Shown here piece by piece: positions 1-9,412 of a stretch of 64,000 nt of DNA. The translations under genes were made by a program, and so were the position numbers. The stretch lies in contig NZ_LPZN01000051.1 of assembly GCF_001646655.1 (NCBI RefSeq), positions 1 through 64,000 on the forward strand, in the 5' to 3' direction. The DNA comes from Rhodococcus gordoniae (GTDB lineage Bacteria; Actinomycetota; Actinomycetes; Mycobacteriales; Mycobacteriaceae). Under the pieces are notes generated by a model, which saw nothing but the letters and a program-made list of their open reading frames with translations, was not told the origin of the DNA and made no database searches. How positions within the stretch are numbered: position 1 is the stretch's first letter; the number at the start of each line of letters is the position of its first letter.

Positions 1-18
1 CCCCGGTCGCGACCGGGG
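1..18. terminator. Perfect palindrome, possible terminator at the window edge
   Basis: CCCCGGTCGCGACCGGGG is a perfect inverted repeat followed on the plus strand by ATTTTC. It could fold as a 7-bp stem with a 4-base loop and end a transcript entering from outside the window. The rest of the region up to base 199 shows no gene. Confidence 0.4.
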
Positions 19-199
19 ATTTTCGGTGGGCTCGGCCTATTTTCGATTCCGCACCGTCCCTGACGCCGTCGACGAGGTGCAAGGATGTGGTCTGCCAGAG
101 GCCGATACGGCCCTTGGCGCCGGCATGCGGATGCCGGCGCATCACATGCCGTCGCTGTGGCGTTCGCCGACGGCACGAAACGACTGAGGAAGGACTCAC

Positions 200-850
200 G
201 TGTCGTACCTCCTGCGTGTCAGGCTCCCCGATCGTCCCGGTAGTCTCGGCTCGCTCGCCCTGGCGCTCGGTTCGGTCGGCGCCGACATCCTGTCGCTCGA
301 CGTGGTCGAACGCGGCAGTGACTTCGCGATCGACGATCTCGTCGTCGACGTCGAACCGGGCAAGCTCCCCGACACGCTCCTCACCGCGGCCGAGGCCCTG
401 CCCGGCGTGACGGTCGACTCGATCCGCCCCTACGCCGGGATCCTCGACACACACCGCGAACTCGAGCTGATCGATCACGTCGCCGCCGCGCGCGACGATC
501 GGATCCAGATCCTCGTCGACGGCGCGCCGCGGGTGCTGCGCGTCGGCTGGGCGACCGTCCTCGGAGTCGGGCCGAACGGCATCTTCCGCATCGCGGGGAG
601 CCCGGGTTCGCCGGAGACCCGTCTCAGCGGCGTCCCCTGGATGCCGCTCGCCGAAGCCACCCTGCTCGACCACGAGGGCGACTGGGTGCCGCAACTCTGG
701 CGCGACATGGACACGATGCTCGCGGCCGCTCCTCTCGGCTCATCCGAGCGCGTCCTCGTCCTCGGGCGTCCCGGCGGACCCGAGTTCCGGCCGTCCGAGA
801 TCGCGCGCATCGGTTACTTCGCGGGCATCGTCGGCACCGTCCTCCGGTAG
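200..850 (+). CDS. ACT-domain amino-acid-binding protein
   Basis: 216-residue soluble protein. Residues 2 to about 70 form an ACT domain (opening LLRVRLPDRPGSLGSLA, then GADILSLDVVERG), the usual small-molecule, often amino-acid, sensor fold. The remaining 140 residues belong to no family I can name. The GTG start is preceded by GAGGAAGGA at the right distance. It matches Rv3013, which lies beside ligA and gatC in M. tuberculosis, so the gatCAB amidotransferase genes probably lie just outside the left edge. The ligand and role are not known from sequence. Confidence 0.8.
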   Translation: MSYLLRVRLPDRPGSLGSLALALGSVGADILSLDVVERGSDFAIDDLVVDVEPGKLPDTLLTAAEALPGVTVDSIRPYAGILDTHRELELIDHVAAARDDRIQILVDGAPRVLRVGWATVLGVGPNGIFRIAGSPGSPETRLSGVPWMPLAEATLLDHEGDWVPQLWRDMDTMLAAAPLGSSERVLVLGRPGGPEFRPSEIARIGYFAGIVGTVLR

Positions 851-874
851 TCGCCCGAGGTTCGGGGACAGACC

Positions 875-3358
875 TCAGCCGACGACGAGCCTGTGTGCCT
901 GCGCGATCGCTTCCTCACGCGAATGCACACCCAGTTTCCTGTAGAGGGAACGCAACTGGGTCTTGACGGTGTTGAGGGTGACGAACTGTTCTTTGGCGAT
1001 CGTGCTCGCCGTGCCGCCGGCGAGCAACGCGTCGAGGACCGCGCGCTCGCGTGGGGTCAGCCGTACGACGACACGGATCTCACGGAAGATGCCGTACTCG
1101 GCCATCGCCGAGTCGAGATCGATCGGCAGGTCGACACCCAGGGACAGGATGTCGCGCACGGCCGACGGTGGGACACCGACGAACGGCCGCGTCACCCCGG
1201 CATGTTCCGCCAGCACCACGGCCCGCTGGAGCCGTCGTCGCGCATCGGTGCGGCGACCGAGTCGCAGCGCCGCCACCGATCCGATCAGAGCGAGTTCCGC
1301 ACCGACGGCCGGACAGCGCTCACGGGCGGCATCCCCGCGATGCACGATCACCTCGGCGCCTCCGGGATCGCCGGCGAGCAGACTCGATCGCGCCCGGACC
1401 GGAGCGGTGAGGGGGTGCGTCGACCCGTCGAGCAGCTCGCGTGCCGCACCGGGCTCACCGAGAGCGAGGTGCAGATCGGCGCGCGCGGCATCGACCAACA
1501 CCGCGGAGATACCGGTGAGGCGATGGGAGAAGTGCTGCAACTCCGAATCGATGTACAGCAGGCCGTCGGCGGGCACACCACTGAGCAACGCCAGTCGACC
1601 GCGCGCGTACATGACGGCCGCCCACAACTCCTCCGTGTGGCGGGGTGTGCCGAGCTCGGAGAGTGCGCGGAAGGCCGCACCGGTGTCGAGCCGGTCGAGT
1701 GCCACGAGCGCGGTGGCGGCCAGACCCGCCGTACGGACGAGGGCCTCGGCTTCTCCCAGGATCGGCGGATGCCGGCGCTCCTCCTCGATCCACCGGGTGG
1801 CCTCGTGAGTCCGGCCCCGGAGCGCTTCGAGGAGCGCGAGTTTGCCTGCGGCCTCCCGCTCGACGAACACCCCTCGCCCCGCCGTGTGGGCGTGGCGCAG
1901 CATCGTGCCGGCCTCGGTGGTGCGTCCGCCGAGGAGGTAGACGGTGCCGAAGTTGAGGTATTTCAGTCCGTGAGCGTGCCGGGTCGTGGTGTCGAGCGTC
2001 TCGAAATCCGGCACGGGTTCGGTGGCCAGGCCATCGCACACCTCCATCGCCTCGTCGTAGGAACCCTGCATCCGGAGAGTTCCGAGGCGGAGGACCGCTT
2101 CGAAGGGTTGCGGGAATGTCCACTCCCTCGGCTCTTCCGAGTCGTTCCGCGCATGGGTGATCGTCCGCAGCAACGCGACGGTGCGATCGTCGGTCGCCAT
2201 GCCGTCGGGAAGCAACTCGAGCAGCACGATCCCCAGGGAGCGGAGCGATCCGCTACCGTACAACGCCACCCAGTTCTTCTCGACGATGTCGATCGCGCAT
2301 CGCCGGTCGCGCCGCTCCACGGCGTGTTGGAGGGCGATGTCCGGACGTGAGCGCTGCAACCAGTAGTCGATGAGAGCCGACCGCGCATCCCACAATTCCT
2401 CCGGGTATTCCGCGTCGCCCACCCGCAGGAGTGATCTTCTGACGACTTCGGGATAGCACCGGGTGGTCCGGCCGCTCGCAGGGTCCACGTCCGTCGAACA
2501 GGTCTCGATCAGTCCCGAATCGGTCAGTGCGGCGAGGAAGACGTCGCCGTCGTCGATGTGCGGCAGGGCCGAGATCGACGACCGTGTCACCGTGTTCGGT
2601 GCGGCGGAGACCAGGACCGAGCGGGAGGACAGTGCCGGTGAGGAATCCGCCGCCAGCGCATGCATGACGACGAGATCGACGGCCGAGTCGACGAGTACGT
2701 CGAGGGCGCCGGCGCCGTAGGCCCGGTGCGGTCTCTCCGCGCGCAGCGTCGCGCACACCGCTGCGACGAACGCGGCGAATCCGCCGGTGCGGCGGGTGAT
2801 CCACTCGACGGTGCGTTCGTCCCGTGCGAGTCCGAAGAGACGACACAGTGCAGCGGTCTCGTCCACGGTGAACGCCAGGTCGTCGGTTCCGACGACCGTC
2901 CTGCGCCGGTGCCCGTCGACATGTTCGGCCCACGAGCCCGCAGCCCTGCTGGTCGCCACGACGCGCACCCGCGGACCGAGCTGCAGCAACCGCGCCACCC
3001 GGTCCTCGATCGCCTCGACCGACCGGACACCGTCGAGCACGAACATCACCGGTCGGGCGTGCCGGACCAGTACCGAACACACCGTGTCGAAGGAGCCTTC
3101 CGTTGCAACGGATTCGTCGACTCCGAGGGAATTGCACAGCGACGATGCCACCGTCGCCCAGTACGTCTCGGGTGTGACATCGTGCGCGGGCTCGGGAACC
3201 ACCACGGGCACCATGTCGGGACACGGGTCGGTCGCCAGCCATGTGTCGACGAGTGTCGTCTTACCCGAGAAGGGACCACCGACGAGCACGGCGAGTTCGG
3301 AATGTGCAGACAGAACGGAGAACAATCGGCGACGAGACAAAGGCATCGTTCTCGGCAC
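875..3358 (-). CDS. LuxR-family ATP-binding transcriptional regulator (MalT/LAL type)
   Basis: About 827 residues. A P-loop (GGPFSGKTT, near residue 27) opens a STAND-type NTPase domain. A long helical, TPR-like middle follows, and a LuxR helix-turn-helix closes the protein (LTPRERAVLDALLAGG, then TLNTVKTQLRSLYRKLGV). Such proteins use ATP-dependent oligomerisation to activate transcription. I chose the GTG at 3358 because AAGGGA lies about 9 bases upstream; an in-frame GTG at 3409 and an ATG at 3346 are alternatives. The gene converges toward the ACT gene and is separate from the gadB transcript. Target genes are unknown; the adjacent gadB-yhgE group is the nearest candidate. Confidence 0.85.
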   Translation of the reverse strand: MPRTMPLSRRRLFSVLSAHSELAVLVGGPFSGKTTLVDTWLATDPCPDMVPVVVPEPAHDVTPETYWATVASSLCNSLGVDESVATEGSFDTVCSVLVRHARPVMFVLDGVRSVEAIEDRVARLLQLGPRVRVVATSRAAGSWAEHVDGHRRRTVVGTDDLAFTVDETAALCRLFGLARDERTVEWITRRTGGFAAFVAAVCATLRAERPHRAYGAGALDVLVDSAVDLVVMHALAADSSPALSSRSVLVSAAPNTVTRSSISALPHIDDGDVFLAALTDSGLIETCSTDVDPASGRTTRCYPEVVRRSLLRVGDAEYPEELWDARSALIDYWLQRSRPDIALQHAVERRDRRCAIDIVEKNWVALYGSGSLRSLGIVLLELLPDGMATDDRTVALLRTITHARNDSEEPREWTFPQPFEAVLRLGTLRMQGSYDEAMEVCDGLATEPVPDFETLDTTTRHAHGLKYLNFGTVYLLGGRTTEAGTMLRHAHTAGRGVFVEREAAGKLALLEALRGRTHEATRWIEEERRHPPILGEAEALVRTAGLAATALVALDRLDTGAAFRALSELGTPRHTEELWAAVMYARGRLALLSGVPADGLLYIDSELQHFSHRLTGISAVLVDAARADLHLALGEPGAARELLDGSTHPLTAPVRARSSLLAGDPGGAEVIVHRGDAARERCPAVGAELALIGSVAALRLGRRTDARRRLQRAVVLAEHAGVTRPFVGVPPSAVRDILSLGVDLPIDLDSAMAEYGIFREIRVVVRLTPRERAVLDALLAGGTASTIAKEQFVTLNTVKTQLRSLYRKLGVHSREEAIAQAHRLVVG

Positions 3359-3421
3359 GTCCACTATCCCTTTCGCATCCGGACAGCATCGTCCCCGAAA
3401 CGGACTCACAGATTTGTGCGA

Positions 3422-3430
3422 ATTCTAGCA
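3422..3430 (-). promoter_or_regulatory. Extended -10 promoter of the LuxR regulator
   Basis: Read on the minus strand this is TGCTAGAAT, a good extended -10 (TGN plus TAGAAT) about 65 bases before the chosen start. No convincing -35 is seen. Confidence 0.4.
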
Positions 3431-3539
3431 GTGCGCGGGGGAATTGACGGATTTCACCGGAATTCCGATCGAGCGCCGGGAATCACATCGAAGTAATTCT
3501 CCACTTCGATTCCCGCGGTCCACGAACGGTTCTCACGGC

Positions 3540-3574
3540 GACGGGGGAGAAGCTCCCTGAGCTTCTCCCCCGTC
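3540..3574 (-). terminator. Hairpin terminator after gadB
   Basis: A 16-bp perfect stem (arm GACGGGGGAGAAGCTC) with a 3-base loop lies 10 bases beyond the gadB stop codon. There is no U-run, as is common for actinobacterial terminators. Confidence 0.75.
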
Positions 3575-3584
3575 CGTGACATCG

Positions 3585-4964
3585 TCAGTGCGCGAATGCC
3601 TGGGCGGTGTGGCCGCGGCCGACACCCTTGCGGAGATATCCGACCACATCGGCGATGTCCTCGCCGAGCTTGTGGGCCATGTCCCGGCTGAAGCCCTCAC
3701 GGAGCACGATGCGCAGCACCGCGACGTCCTCCGCGTCCGCCGGCATCGTGTAGGCCGGAACCTGGAACCCGCGGGCCCGCAGCTCGTGGGAGATGTCGAA
3801 CACCGTGAAGCCGGGATCGCCCGTCACCTCGAAGGAGATCACCGGAATGGCGGAGCCCTCCGTGATGATCTTCATGTTCTCGATCTCGGAGATCTGCTCC
3901 GACAGCATGAGCGCCGTGTCGCGCAGCGTCTCCATGATCTGGGTGTAGCCGGCGACACCGAGCCGGATGAAGTTGTAGTACTGGCCGATGACCTGGTTAC
4001 CCGGGCGCGAGAAGTTCAGCGTGAACGTCGGCATGTCGCCACCGAGGTAGTTGACCCGGAAGACGAGGTCCTCGGGCAGATGTTCCTTCGAGCGCCAGAC
4101 GACGAAACCGATACCCGGATAGGTCATGCCGTACTTGTGGCCACTGACGTTGATGGACACGACCCGCGGCACCCGGAAGTCCCATTCGAGATCCGGATGG
4201 AGGAAGGGTACGACGAAGCCACCGGAGGCGGCGTCGACGTGGAGCGGGACGTCGGGACCGCCGGAGGCCGCGAGCTCGTCGAGCGCGGCGGCGATCTCCG
4301 CCACCGGCTCGAGCTCGCCGGTGAAGGTGGTGCCGAGGATCGCGACGACGCCGATGGTGTTCTCGTCGACCGCGTCACGGACCTGCTCGGGAGTGATGAC
4401 GTAGCGGCCGGGCTCCATCGGCAGGTACTTCGGCTCGACGTCGAAGTAGCGGCAGAACTTCTCCCACACCACCTGCACGTTGCTGCCGAGCACCAGGTTC
4501 GGCTTCGACGCGTCCTTGCCGGCGGCCTTGCGGGCCTCACGCCAGCGCCACTTGAGCGCGAGCCCACCGAGCATGACGGCCTCGGACGAACCGATCGTCG
4601 AGACGCCGGTGGCCGACGACGGATCGGCCGGATCGAGCTCCTCGGCGTGGAACAGGGCCGCGACCATGTTCACGCAACGGGTCTCGATCTCCGCCGTGGC
4701 CGGATACTCGTCCTTGTCGATCATGTTCTTGTCGAACGTCTCGGCCATGATTCGGCCCGCCTGCGGATCCATCCACGTGGTGACGAAGGTCGCCAGGTTG
4801 AGCCGCGAGCTGCCGTCGAGCATCAGCTCGTCGTGGATGAACTGGTACGTCGCCTCCGGATCGGTCTCCGACTTGGGAAGCCGCAGAGCAGGAATCGGGT
4901 CGGTACCGAGCCGGCCCGTGTAGGCGGGTGCGAGTGTCTCGCTCGGAGCGGTGGGATCTGACAT
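3585..4964 (-). CDS. gadB: Glutamate decarboxylase
   Basis: 459 residues, close to the 466 of E. coli GadB. It is a PLP enzyme converting glutamate to GABA and CO2 while consuming a proton. The PLP pocket motif HVDAASGGF and the Schiff-base lysine in SGHKYGM are both present. The start at MSDPTAPSETL is set by GGAGG five bases upstream; an upstream in-frame extension lacks family similarity. It lies 70 bases after the yhgE-like gene on the same strand and ends in a strong hairpin. No glutamate/GABA antiporter gene is nearby, so a cytoplasmic GABA-shunt or pH-buffering role is as likely as classic acid resistance. Confidence 0.93.
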   Translation of the reverse strand: MSDPTAPSETLAPAYTGRLGTDPIPALRLPKSETDPEATYQFIHDELMLDGSSRLNLATFVTTWMDPQAGRIMAETFDKNMIDKDEYPATAEIETRCVNMVAALFHAEELDPADPSSATGVSTIGSSEAVMLGGLALKWRWREARKAAGKDASKPNLVLGSNVQVVWEKFCRYFDVEPKYLPMEPGRYVITPEQVRDAVDENTIGVVAILGTTFTGELEPVAEIAAALDELAASGGPDVPLHVDAASGGFVVPFLHPDLEWDFRVPRVVSINVSGHKYGMTYPGIGFVVWRSKEHLPEDLVFRVNYLGGDMPTFTLNFSRPGNQVIGQYYNFIRLGVAGYTQIMETLRDTALMLSEQISEIENMKIITEGSAIPVISFEVTGDPGFTVFDISHELRARGFQVPAYTMPADAEDVAVLRIVLREGFSRDMAHKLGEDIADVVGYLRKGVGRGHTAQAFAH

Positions 4965-5034
4965 GGCTTCCTCCATTATTCGCGCATCGAACACTCGTCC
5001 GATCCGGTGGGCGTCGGGGCATACGGGACAGTTC

Positions 5035-7020
5035 TCACACCTCGATCGGCGGGTACAGCCTCTCCATCGTGTAGCGGCGGTTGCGCCGGACCGACAGGGC
5101 ACTCAGGGTCAACGATACGAGCAGAATTCCGACGAGAACGGCGATTGCGATCCACAATCGCGAATCGATGTTCTCGGCGACGGTGAGCTGCCGCAGACCG
5201 TTGACGGTGTAGGTCATCGGGTCGAACGGGTGGATGTACTGGAACGGCTTCGCGGTGGTCGGCACAGGGTAGATACCGCCGGCCGAGACGAGTTGCAGCA
5301 TCAGGAAGGCCAATGTCACCACACGGCCGACGGCGACCCCGAAAATCGCGTTGAACGCCTGGATCATGGCCAGATACGTCGCGGAGATCAACATCAGGAA
5401 CAGGATCGTGCCCATCACGTGCTTCACGTCCAGTCCGACACCGAAATGGACGACCGTGTACATCACGACCACCTGCAGGATGCCCACCAGCAGCGCCGGC
5501 CAGTACGACGCGAGAACCGTGCGGTAGGCGCCGAGTCCCGCGACGGTGGGCCGCGACTGCAGCGGAGTGAGCAGCATCCAGGTGATGATGCCTCCGACGA
5601 ACAGGGCGAGCGACAGGAAGAACGGCGCGAAACCGGTACCGAAGGTGGGTGCCTCGTTCGTGTAGTTCTGTTGCAGTGCAACCGGAGTCGACAACGTCTC
5701 GGCAGTGGAGGTGCGCTGTTCGTCCGTCCAGCTCGGCACCTGGGTGGCGCCCTGGCTCAGTGCCTGCGCCAGTTCCTGCGAACCCGACTGCAGCTCGACC
5801 ATTCCCGAAGACAGTTCTCCCGCTCCGTCGGCGAGCCGGACACTGCCGTCGGTGAGTTGGACGAGACCGGAGTTCAGCGTGGCGGCGCCGGAGCTCAGCT
5901 CGTCGACACCGCTGCGGAGTTGGTTCACCTCCGCCGCCAGACCCCCGCTCGACAACGTCGCCAGGGCGCCCTGAAGCGGACTGTTCGGATTGCCGAGTTG
6001 ATATTCGAGTTGTTCGGCGTCGGCCTGCAGGCGCACGATCTCTGCGCGCAGGGCGTCGGCATCGGAGGCCGCCTGTTGCGCCGTCAGCGGCGTCAACGCC
6101 GTGATCGCCTGCTGCACGACCGGATCGGAGCTCCGGTTCAGGATGTCGACCACCTGCTGCACGGCCTGGTTCACCGTCGACTGTGCCGTCTGCGGAACGC
6201 GCGATTCGAGAGCGTCGAGCGAAGCCCGCAGCTCGGCTGCCTGCCCCGCGACACCCGAGAGGGCACCGCTGTCGAGCGCGCTGAGCAAAGGACCTGTCAC
6301 ACCGTCGATCGCGGTGGCGAGTTCGTTCGCGCCGACGGCGAGCTGCGCCGACCCGTCCCGCGCCGTGACCATGTTCGTCGCGAGCTCCTGCGATCCCGAG
6401 GCGAGCTGGTCCGCACCACTCTTGGCCGTGTCGATACCGTCGGCGAGCTGTCCGGCACCGTCGGCGGCCTGCTTCAGACCCGAGCCGGCGGTCTCGAGAC
6501 CGGTGAGCACGGTCCCGACACCTTGGGCGCCGATCGCGGAGTTCACCTGTCCGATCACCTGTTCGGACGCGTCCTGCCCGATGATCGTCGCGAGATAGTT
6601 GTTCGCGTCGTTGAAGGTGAAGACCAGATTCGCCTTCTCGGGGTTGTCGCCGTTGGGGGATTCGACCGCTTCGGTGAAATTCTCCGGAATCGTGATGGTG
6701 TAGTAGTACTTTCCGTCGGCCAGACCGGCGACGGCGTCATCCTCCGACACCTCCGCGAGATCGAGCTGACCCGACGCGATGAGGGACTTGACGACCTGAT
6801 CACCGGCATCGACCTGCTCCCCCGTCGACGAACGACCGGTGTCGTTGTTGACGATCGCCGCCGGGATCTTGTTCACTGCACCGAACGGGTTCCAGAAGGC
6901 CCACAGGTACATGGCGCCGTACAGCAACGGCATGAGAATGATCGTCGCGATCGCGATGCGCGGCATCGTGCCGCGGAAGTATCGCTTCGAGTCGCTACCG
7001 AGAGAGACGCCTGCGAGCAC
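5035..7020 (-). CDS. YhgE/Pip-type membrane protein (ABC-2-like exporter or phage-infection-protein family)
   Basis: 661 residues. One N-terminal membrane segment (IAIATIILMPLLYGAMYLWAF) is followed by the family signature PAAIVNNDTG. Next comes a large extracytoplasmic region of about 380 residues, rich in short heptad-like repeats of the type ADGAGELSSGMVEL. Five to six C-terminal membrane segments resemble an ABC-2 permease. Family members export or act on cell-surface molecules, such as the ESX-associated YueB/YhgE proteins. The GTG start lies 3 bases after the stop of the ATP-binding-like gene, so the two are co-translated. The substrate is unknown. Confidence 0.85.
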   Translation of the reverse strand: MLAGVSLGSDSKRYFRGTMPRIAIATIILMPLLYGAMYLWAFWNPFGAVNKIPAAIVNNDTGRSSTGEQVDAGDQVVKSLIASGQLDLAEVSEDDAVAGLADGKYYYTITIPENFTEAVESPNGDNPEKANLVFTFNDANNYLATIIGQDASEQVIGQVNSAIGAQGVGTVLTGLETAGSGLKQAADGAGQLADGIDTAKSGADQLASGSQELATNMVTARDGSAQLAVGANELATAIDGVTGPLLSALDSGALSGVAGQAAELRASLDALESRVPQTAQSTVNQAVQQVVDILNRSSDPVVQQAITALTPLTAQQAASDADALRAEIVRLQADAEQLEYQLGNPNSPLQGALATLSSGGLAAEVNQLRSGVDELSSGAATLNSGLVQLTDGSVRLADGAGELSSGMVELQSGSQELAQALSQGATQVPSWTDEQRTSTAETLSTPVALQQNYTNEAPTFGTGFAPFFLSLALFVGGIITWMLLTPLQSRPTVAGLGAYRTVLASYWPALLVGILQVVVMYTVVHFGVGLDVKHVMGTILFLMLISATYLAMIQAFNAIFGVAVGRVVTLAFLMLQLVSAGGIYPVPTTAKPFQYIHPFDPMTYTVNGLRQLTVAENIDSRLWIAIAVLVGILLVSLTLSALSVRRNRRYTMERLYPPIEV

Positions 7021-7023
7021 TCG

Positions 7024-7899
7024 TCACTTCCTCTTCGTCAGGACGCCGATGTCACCGGGTCCGAGCAGATCGTGCATGTCCACCACAGCCCGCACCCCGA
7101 CGGTGGGATCGACGGGGTTCACGTCGCCGACGATCACCGACCGGTTCTCCCCGAGAGCGACGAGCCGGTCGAGCAGGGTGGCGCGTTCGACGTTGTCGGC
7201 GATCCGGTCGATCCGACCCACCACCAGCAGTGGCGGGCGTCGGGTGTCGGCCACCGAGATCCGCAGCAGCAGTTGCTGGAGTTCGGGGAGATCGTCGACG
7301 AACGCCTCGAGCGGTGGCAGCGGTACGTCGCCGAAGATCTCCTCGCACATCTCGGCGACGCCGTCCTCGCGCACCCGCGGAACGAACTTGTACCACGGGG
7401 AATCCCACCGCTTCTGCTCGGTGACGAGATCGCGCACGGTGACCGACGGGCGCACCTCGTCGAGTTCGTTCATGCACGCGATCGCCGACCGCGCGATGAT
7501 CTTCTGCGGCCGGTCCTCACCGAGAACCGTCAACGATCCCCGGGTCAATCGCATGCGACCGCACAGGGCCATGAGCAGCGCGGTCCGTGCGGCACCGGCC
7601 TGTGCGGCCAGAACCGTCACGCCCCCGGCGTCGAGGTCCAGGTCGAGGGGGCCGAAGACGTGACCCCACGGTCCGTGGAGTTCGATCCCGCGCGCAGACA
7701 CGAGCGTGCCCGGGGTCTGGCGGGCAACCGCCTGCTGCACGGCCGGAGCTCCGTACGGAGAGGTCTCGAGATCGTCCGGTCCGGCTGTGCCCGCCGATGT
7801 TCCGCCGTAGTTTCCATCCGCGACGAAGGGATCCTCGAGTTGTTCGTCCGACAACTCGTCCCATGCCCCTGCGTCGCTGTGCTGTCCGTAGTGGGTCAC
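7024..7899 (-). CDS. Degenerate ABC-transporter ATP-binding-like protein
   Basis: 291 residues. The C-terminal 200 residues keep the outline of an ABC ATPase (GPLDLDLDAGGVTVLAAQAG), but the key motifs are lost. The Walker A position reads AAQAGAARTALL with no GKS/T lysine, no LSGGQ signature is visible, and the Walker B region reads PPLLVVGRIDRI without DE. The N-terminal 70 residues are acidic and probably disordered. It sits directly upstream of the YhgE/Pip protein, a typical pairing in actinomycetes. It is probably a non-hydrolysing regulatory partner, or hydrolysis may be supplied elsewhere. Confidence 0.75.
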   Translation of the reverse strand: MTHYGQHSDAGAWDELSDEQLEDPFVADGNYGGTSAGTAGPDDLETSPYGAPAVQQAVARQTPGTLVSARGIELHGPWGHVFGPLDLDLDAGGVTVLAAQAGAARTALLMALCGRMRLTRGSLTVLGEDRPQKIIARSAIACMNELDEVRPSVTVRDLVTEQKRWDSPWYKFVPRVREDGVAEMCEEIFGDVPLPPLEAFVDDLPELQQLLLRISVADTRRPPLLVVGRIDRIADNVERATLLDRLVALGENRSVIVGDVNPVDPTVGVRAVVDMHDLLGPGDIGVLTKRK

Positions 7900-7957
7900 C
7901 GACCGTCCTTGCGCCGAACGAGTGGGGCGTGGTGTCGTGTCCGATACGCGTCCACGA

Positions 7958-9238
7958 TCACAGGCTGTTCTTGACGACGTGGCCGTTCTTCACGATGACC
8001 GACAGGTTCTTGGCCGGATCGGCGAGCAGACTCAGGTCCTCGAGCGGGTTTCCGTCGACGAGGAGCACGTCCGCCCAGGCACCCTGGTCGATCACGCCCC
8101 ATCGGGCCTGCCGGTACGGATCGCGCTCGCCGGCGAGCCGGAACAGTTCGGCGTTGCCGGAGGTGAGCATCCGCAGCGCATCGAGGTTGCTGTAGTGGTC
8201 GCCGAGCCGCGCGGCCATCTCGCTCTGGCGCGGCGCGATCTGCGGCTCGAGCAGCAGATCGGTTCCCCATGCGGTGTTCACGCCGTGCTTCTGCGCCCAC
8301 TCGTAGACGTGGTCGGTGCCGGTGCAGATCTGCTTGTCCTTCTCCGCACGATCCGGATCGGGATAGTGGTGATCACCGAGCGCGAAGGGCTGCATCGACA
8401 ACCACACCTCCTTCTCCGCCAGCAACGCGACGGTCTCCTCGTCCGCGAGGTGGCCGTGCTCGATCGACTTCACTCCGGCCGCGACCGCGCGGCGGATCCC
8501 GGTGACGTTGTAGACGTGGGTGGCCACGTAGGTGCCGTAGTCGGACGCCGCCTGGACCGCGGCCCGCAGTTCCTTGTCGATGAACTGGACGGTGTACAGC
8601 GGGTCGTACATGGACGCCGCCCCGCCGCCGACCATCAGCTTGATCTGCGATGCGCCCTTCTTGAGCTGCTCGCGCACGGCTGCGAGGACCCGGTCCTCAC
8701 CGTCGGCGACCCGCATGAAGCCGATCTGTTCGGCGCGCGCCTGGTCGCCGCCGAGGGCCGTGGGGCATTCGTAGACGAAGCCGAAGTCGCCGTGCCCGGC
8801 CGTCTGCGAGATCGCGGCCTGGGACGGGTAGATCCGAGGTCCGTCGAACAGTCCTCGGTCGATCACCGACTTGATGCCGCCGGTGTCGCCGGCCATGTCG
8901 CGGACGGCGGTGAAACCGCGCAGCAGCATGTTGCGGGCCTCCGCGAGGCCGTTGAGCGCAATGTGCGCTTCGCTGCCCATCACCATGTCGATATAGGAGT
9001 TCGCGTTGCCGACGAGGTGGACGTGCGCGTCCGACATGCCGGGCATGAGAACCCGCCCGCCACCGTCGATCACGTCGGTTTCGCGGCCGGGTTCGTCGCC
9101 GATCGGCGATGCGGACACGGCCAGGATGCGGTCTCCGTCGATCAGAACGTCGCCGGTGACGAGTTCTCCGGAAATTCCGTCGAAAACTCGCACATTACGA
9201 AAAAGGAGGCGATGTGTGGACTTACCGGTCTCCGTCAT
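7958..9238 (-). CDS. Metal-dependent amidohydrolase
   Basis: 426 residues of the amidohydrolase superfamily (imidazolonepropionase/Xaa-Pro dipeptidase-like subgroup). Metal-site motifs are DAHVHLVG near residue 70, a likely carboxylated lysine in QIKLMVGGG, THVYNVTG and SIEHGHLAD histidines, and the aspartate in WGTDLLLEP. No signal peptide is seen. The start is taken as MTETGKSTHRL; ATGs farther upstream would place non-conserved sequence in front. The substrate cannot be predicted beyond a cyclic amide or peptide-like bond. Confidence 0.85.
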   Translation of the reverse strand: MTETGKSTHRLLFRNVRVFDGISGELVTGDVLIDGDRILAVSASPIGDEPGRETDVIDGGGRVLMPGMSDAHVHLVGNANSYIDMVMGSEAHIALNGLAEARNMLLRGFTAVRDMAGDTGGIKSVIDRGLFDGPRIYPSQAAISQTAGHGDFGFVYECPTALGGDQARAEQIGFMRVADGEDRVLAAVREQLKKGASQIKLMVGGGAASMYDPLYTVQFIDKELRAAVQAASDYGTYVATHVYNVTGIRRAVAAGVKSIEHGHLADEETVALLAEKEVWLSMQPFALGDHHYPDPDRAEKDKQICTGTDHVYEWAQKHGVNTAWGTDLLLEPQIAPRQSEMAARLGDHYSNLDALRMLTSGNAELFRLAGERDPYRQARWGVIDQGAWADVLLVDGNPLEDLSLLADPAKNLSVIVKNGHVVKNSL

Positions 9239-9269
9239 GGCTGGGACGCTAACGCGCATCGAACACGGT

Positions 9270-9299
9270 TTCTTACCAACCGACAAGTTTCCGGTCCAA
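9270..9299 (-). promoter_or_regulatory. Promoter of the amidohydrolase gene with an overlapping operator-like box
   Basis: On the minus strand TTGGAC (9299-9294) and TAAGAA (9275-9270) are 18 bases apart. Inside lies TTACCAACCGACAA (9273-9286, plus strand), which resembles the two boxes before etfB at 11 of 14 positions. Confidence 0.4.
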
Positions 9300-9400
9300 T
9301 TCACCCCGGCCATTCACCCTTTTTATGAAATATACTCTGACCTGCACCTATCCGATCGGACAGTTTCTTCCGAAAACGCACAAATTTCCAATCTCGGACT

Positions 9401-9406
9401 TATACT
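9401..9406 (+). promoter_or_regulatory. -10 element (TATACT) giving a probable leaderless mRNA
   Basis: TATACT ends 6 bases before the ATG at 9413, so transcription would begin at or next to the start codon. There is no Shine-Dalgarno sequence. A second TATACT lies at 9331-9336. Confidence 0.5.
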
Positions 9407-9412
9407 GCGCCA

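Noticed and set aside
4951-7974. A 1007-residue open frame opposite gadB and yhgE
   Set aside because: It runs antisense to clearly recognised genes, has no family motifs and an extreme Arg/Gly/His/Gln/Asp composition typical of GC-rich shadow frames.
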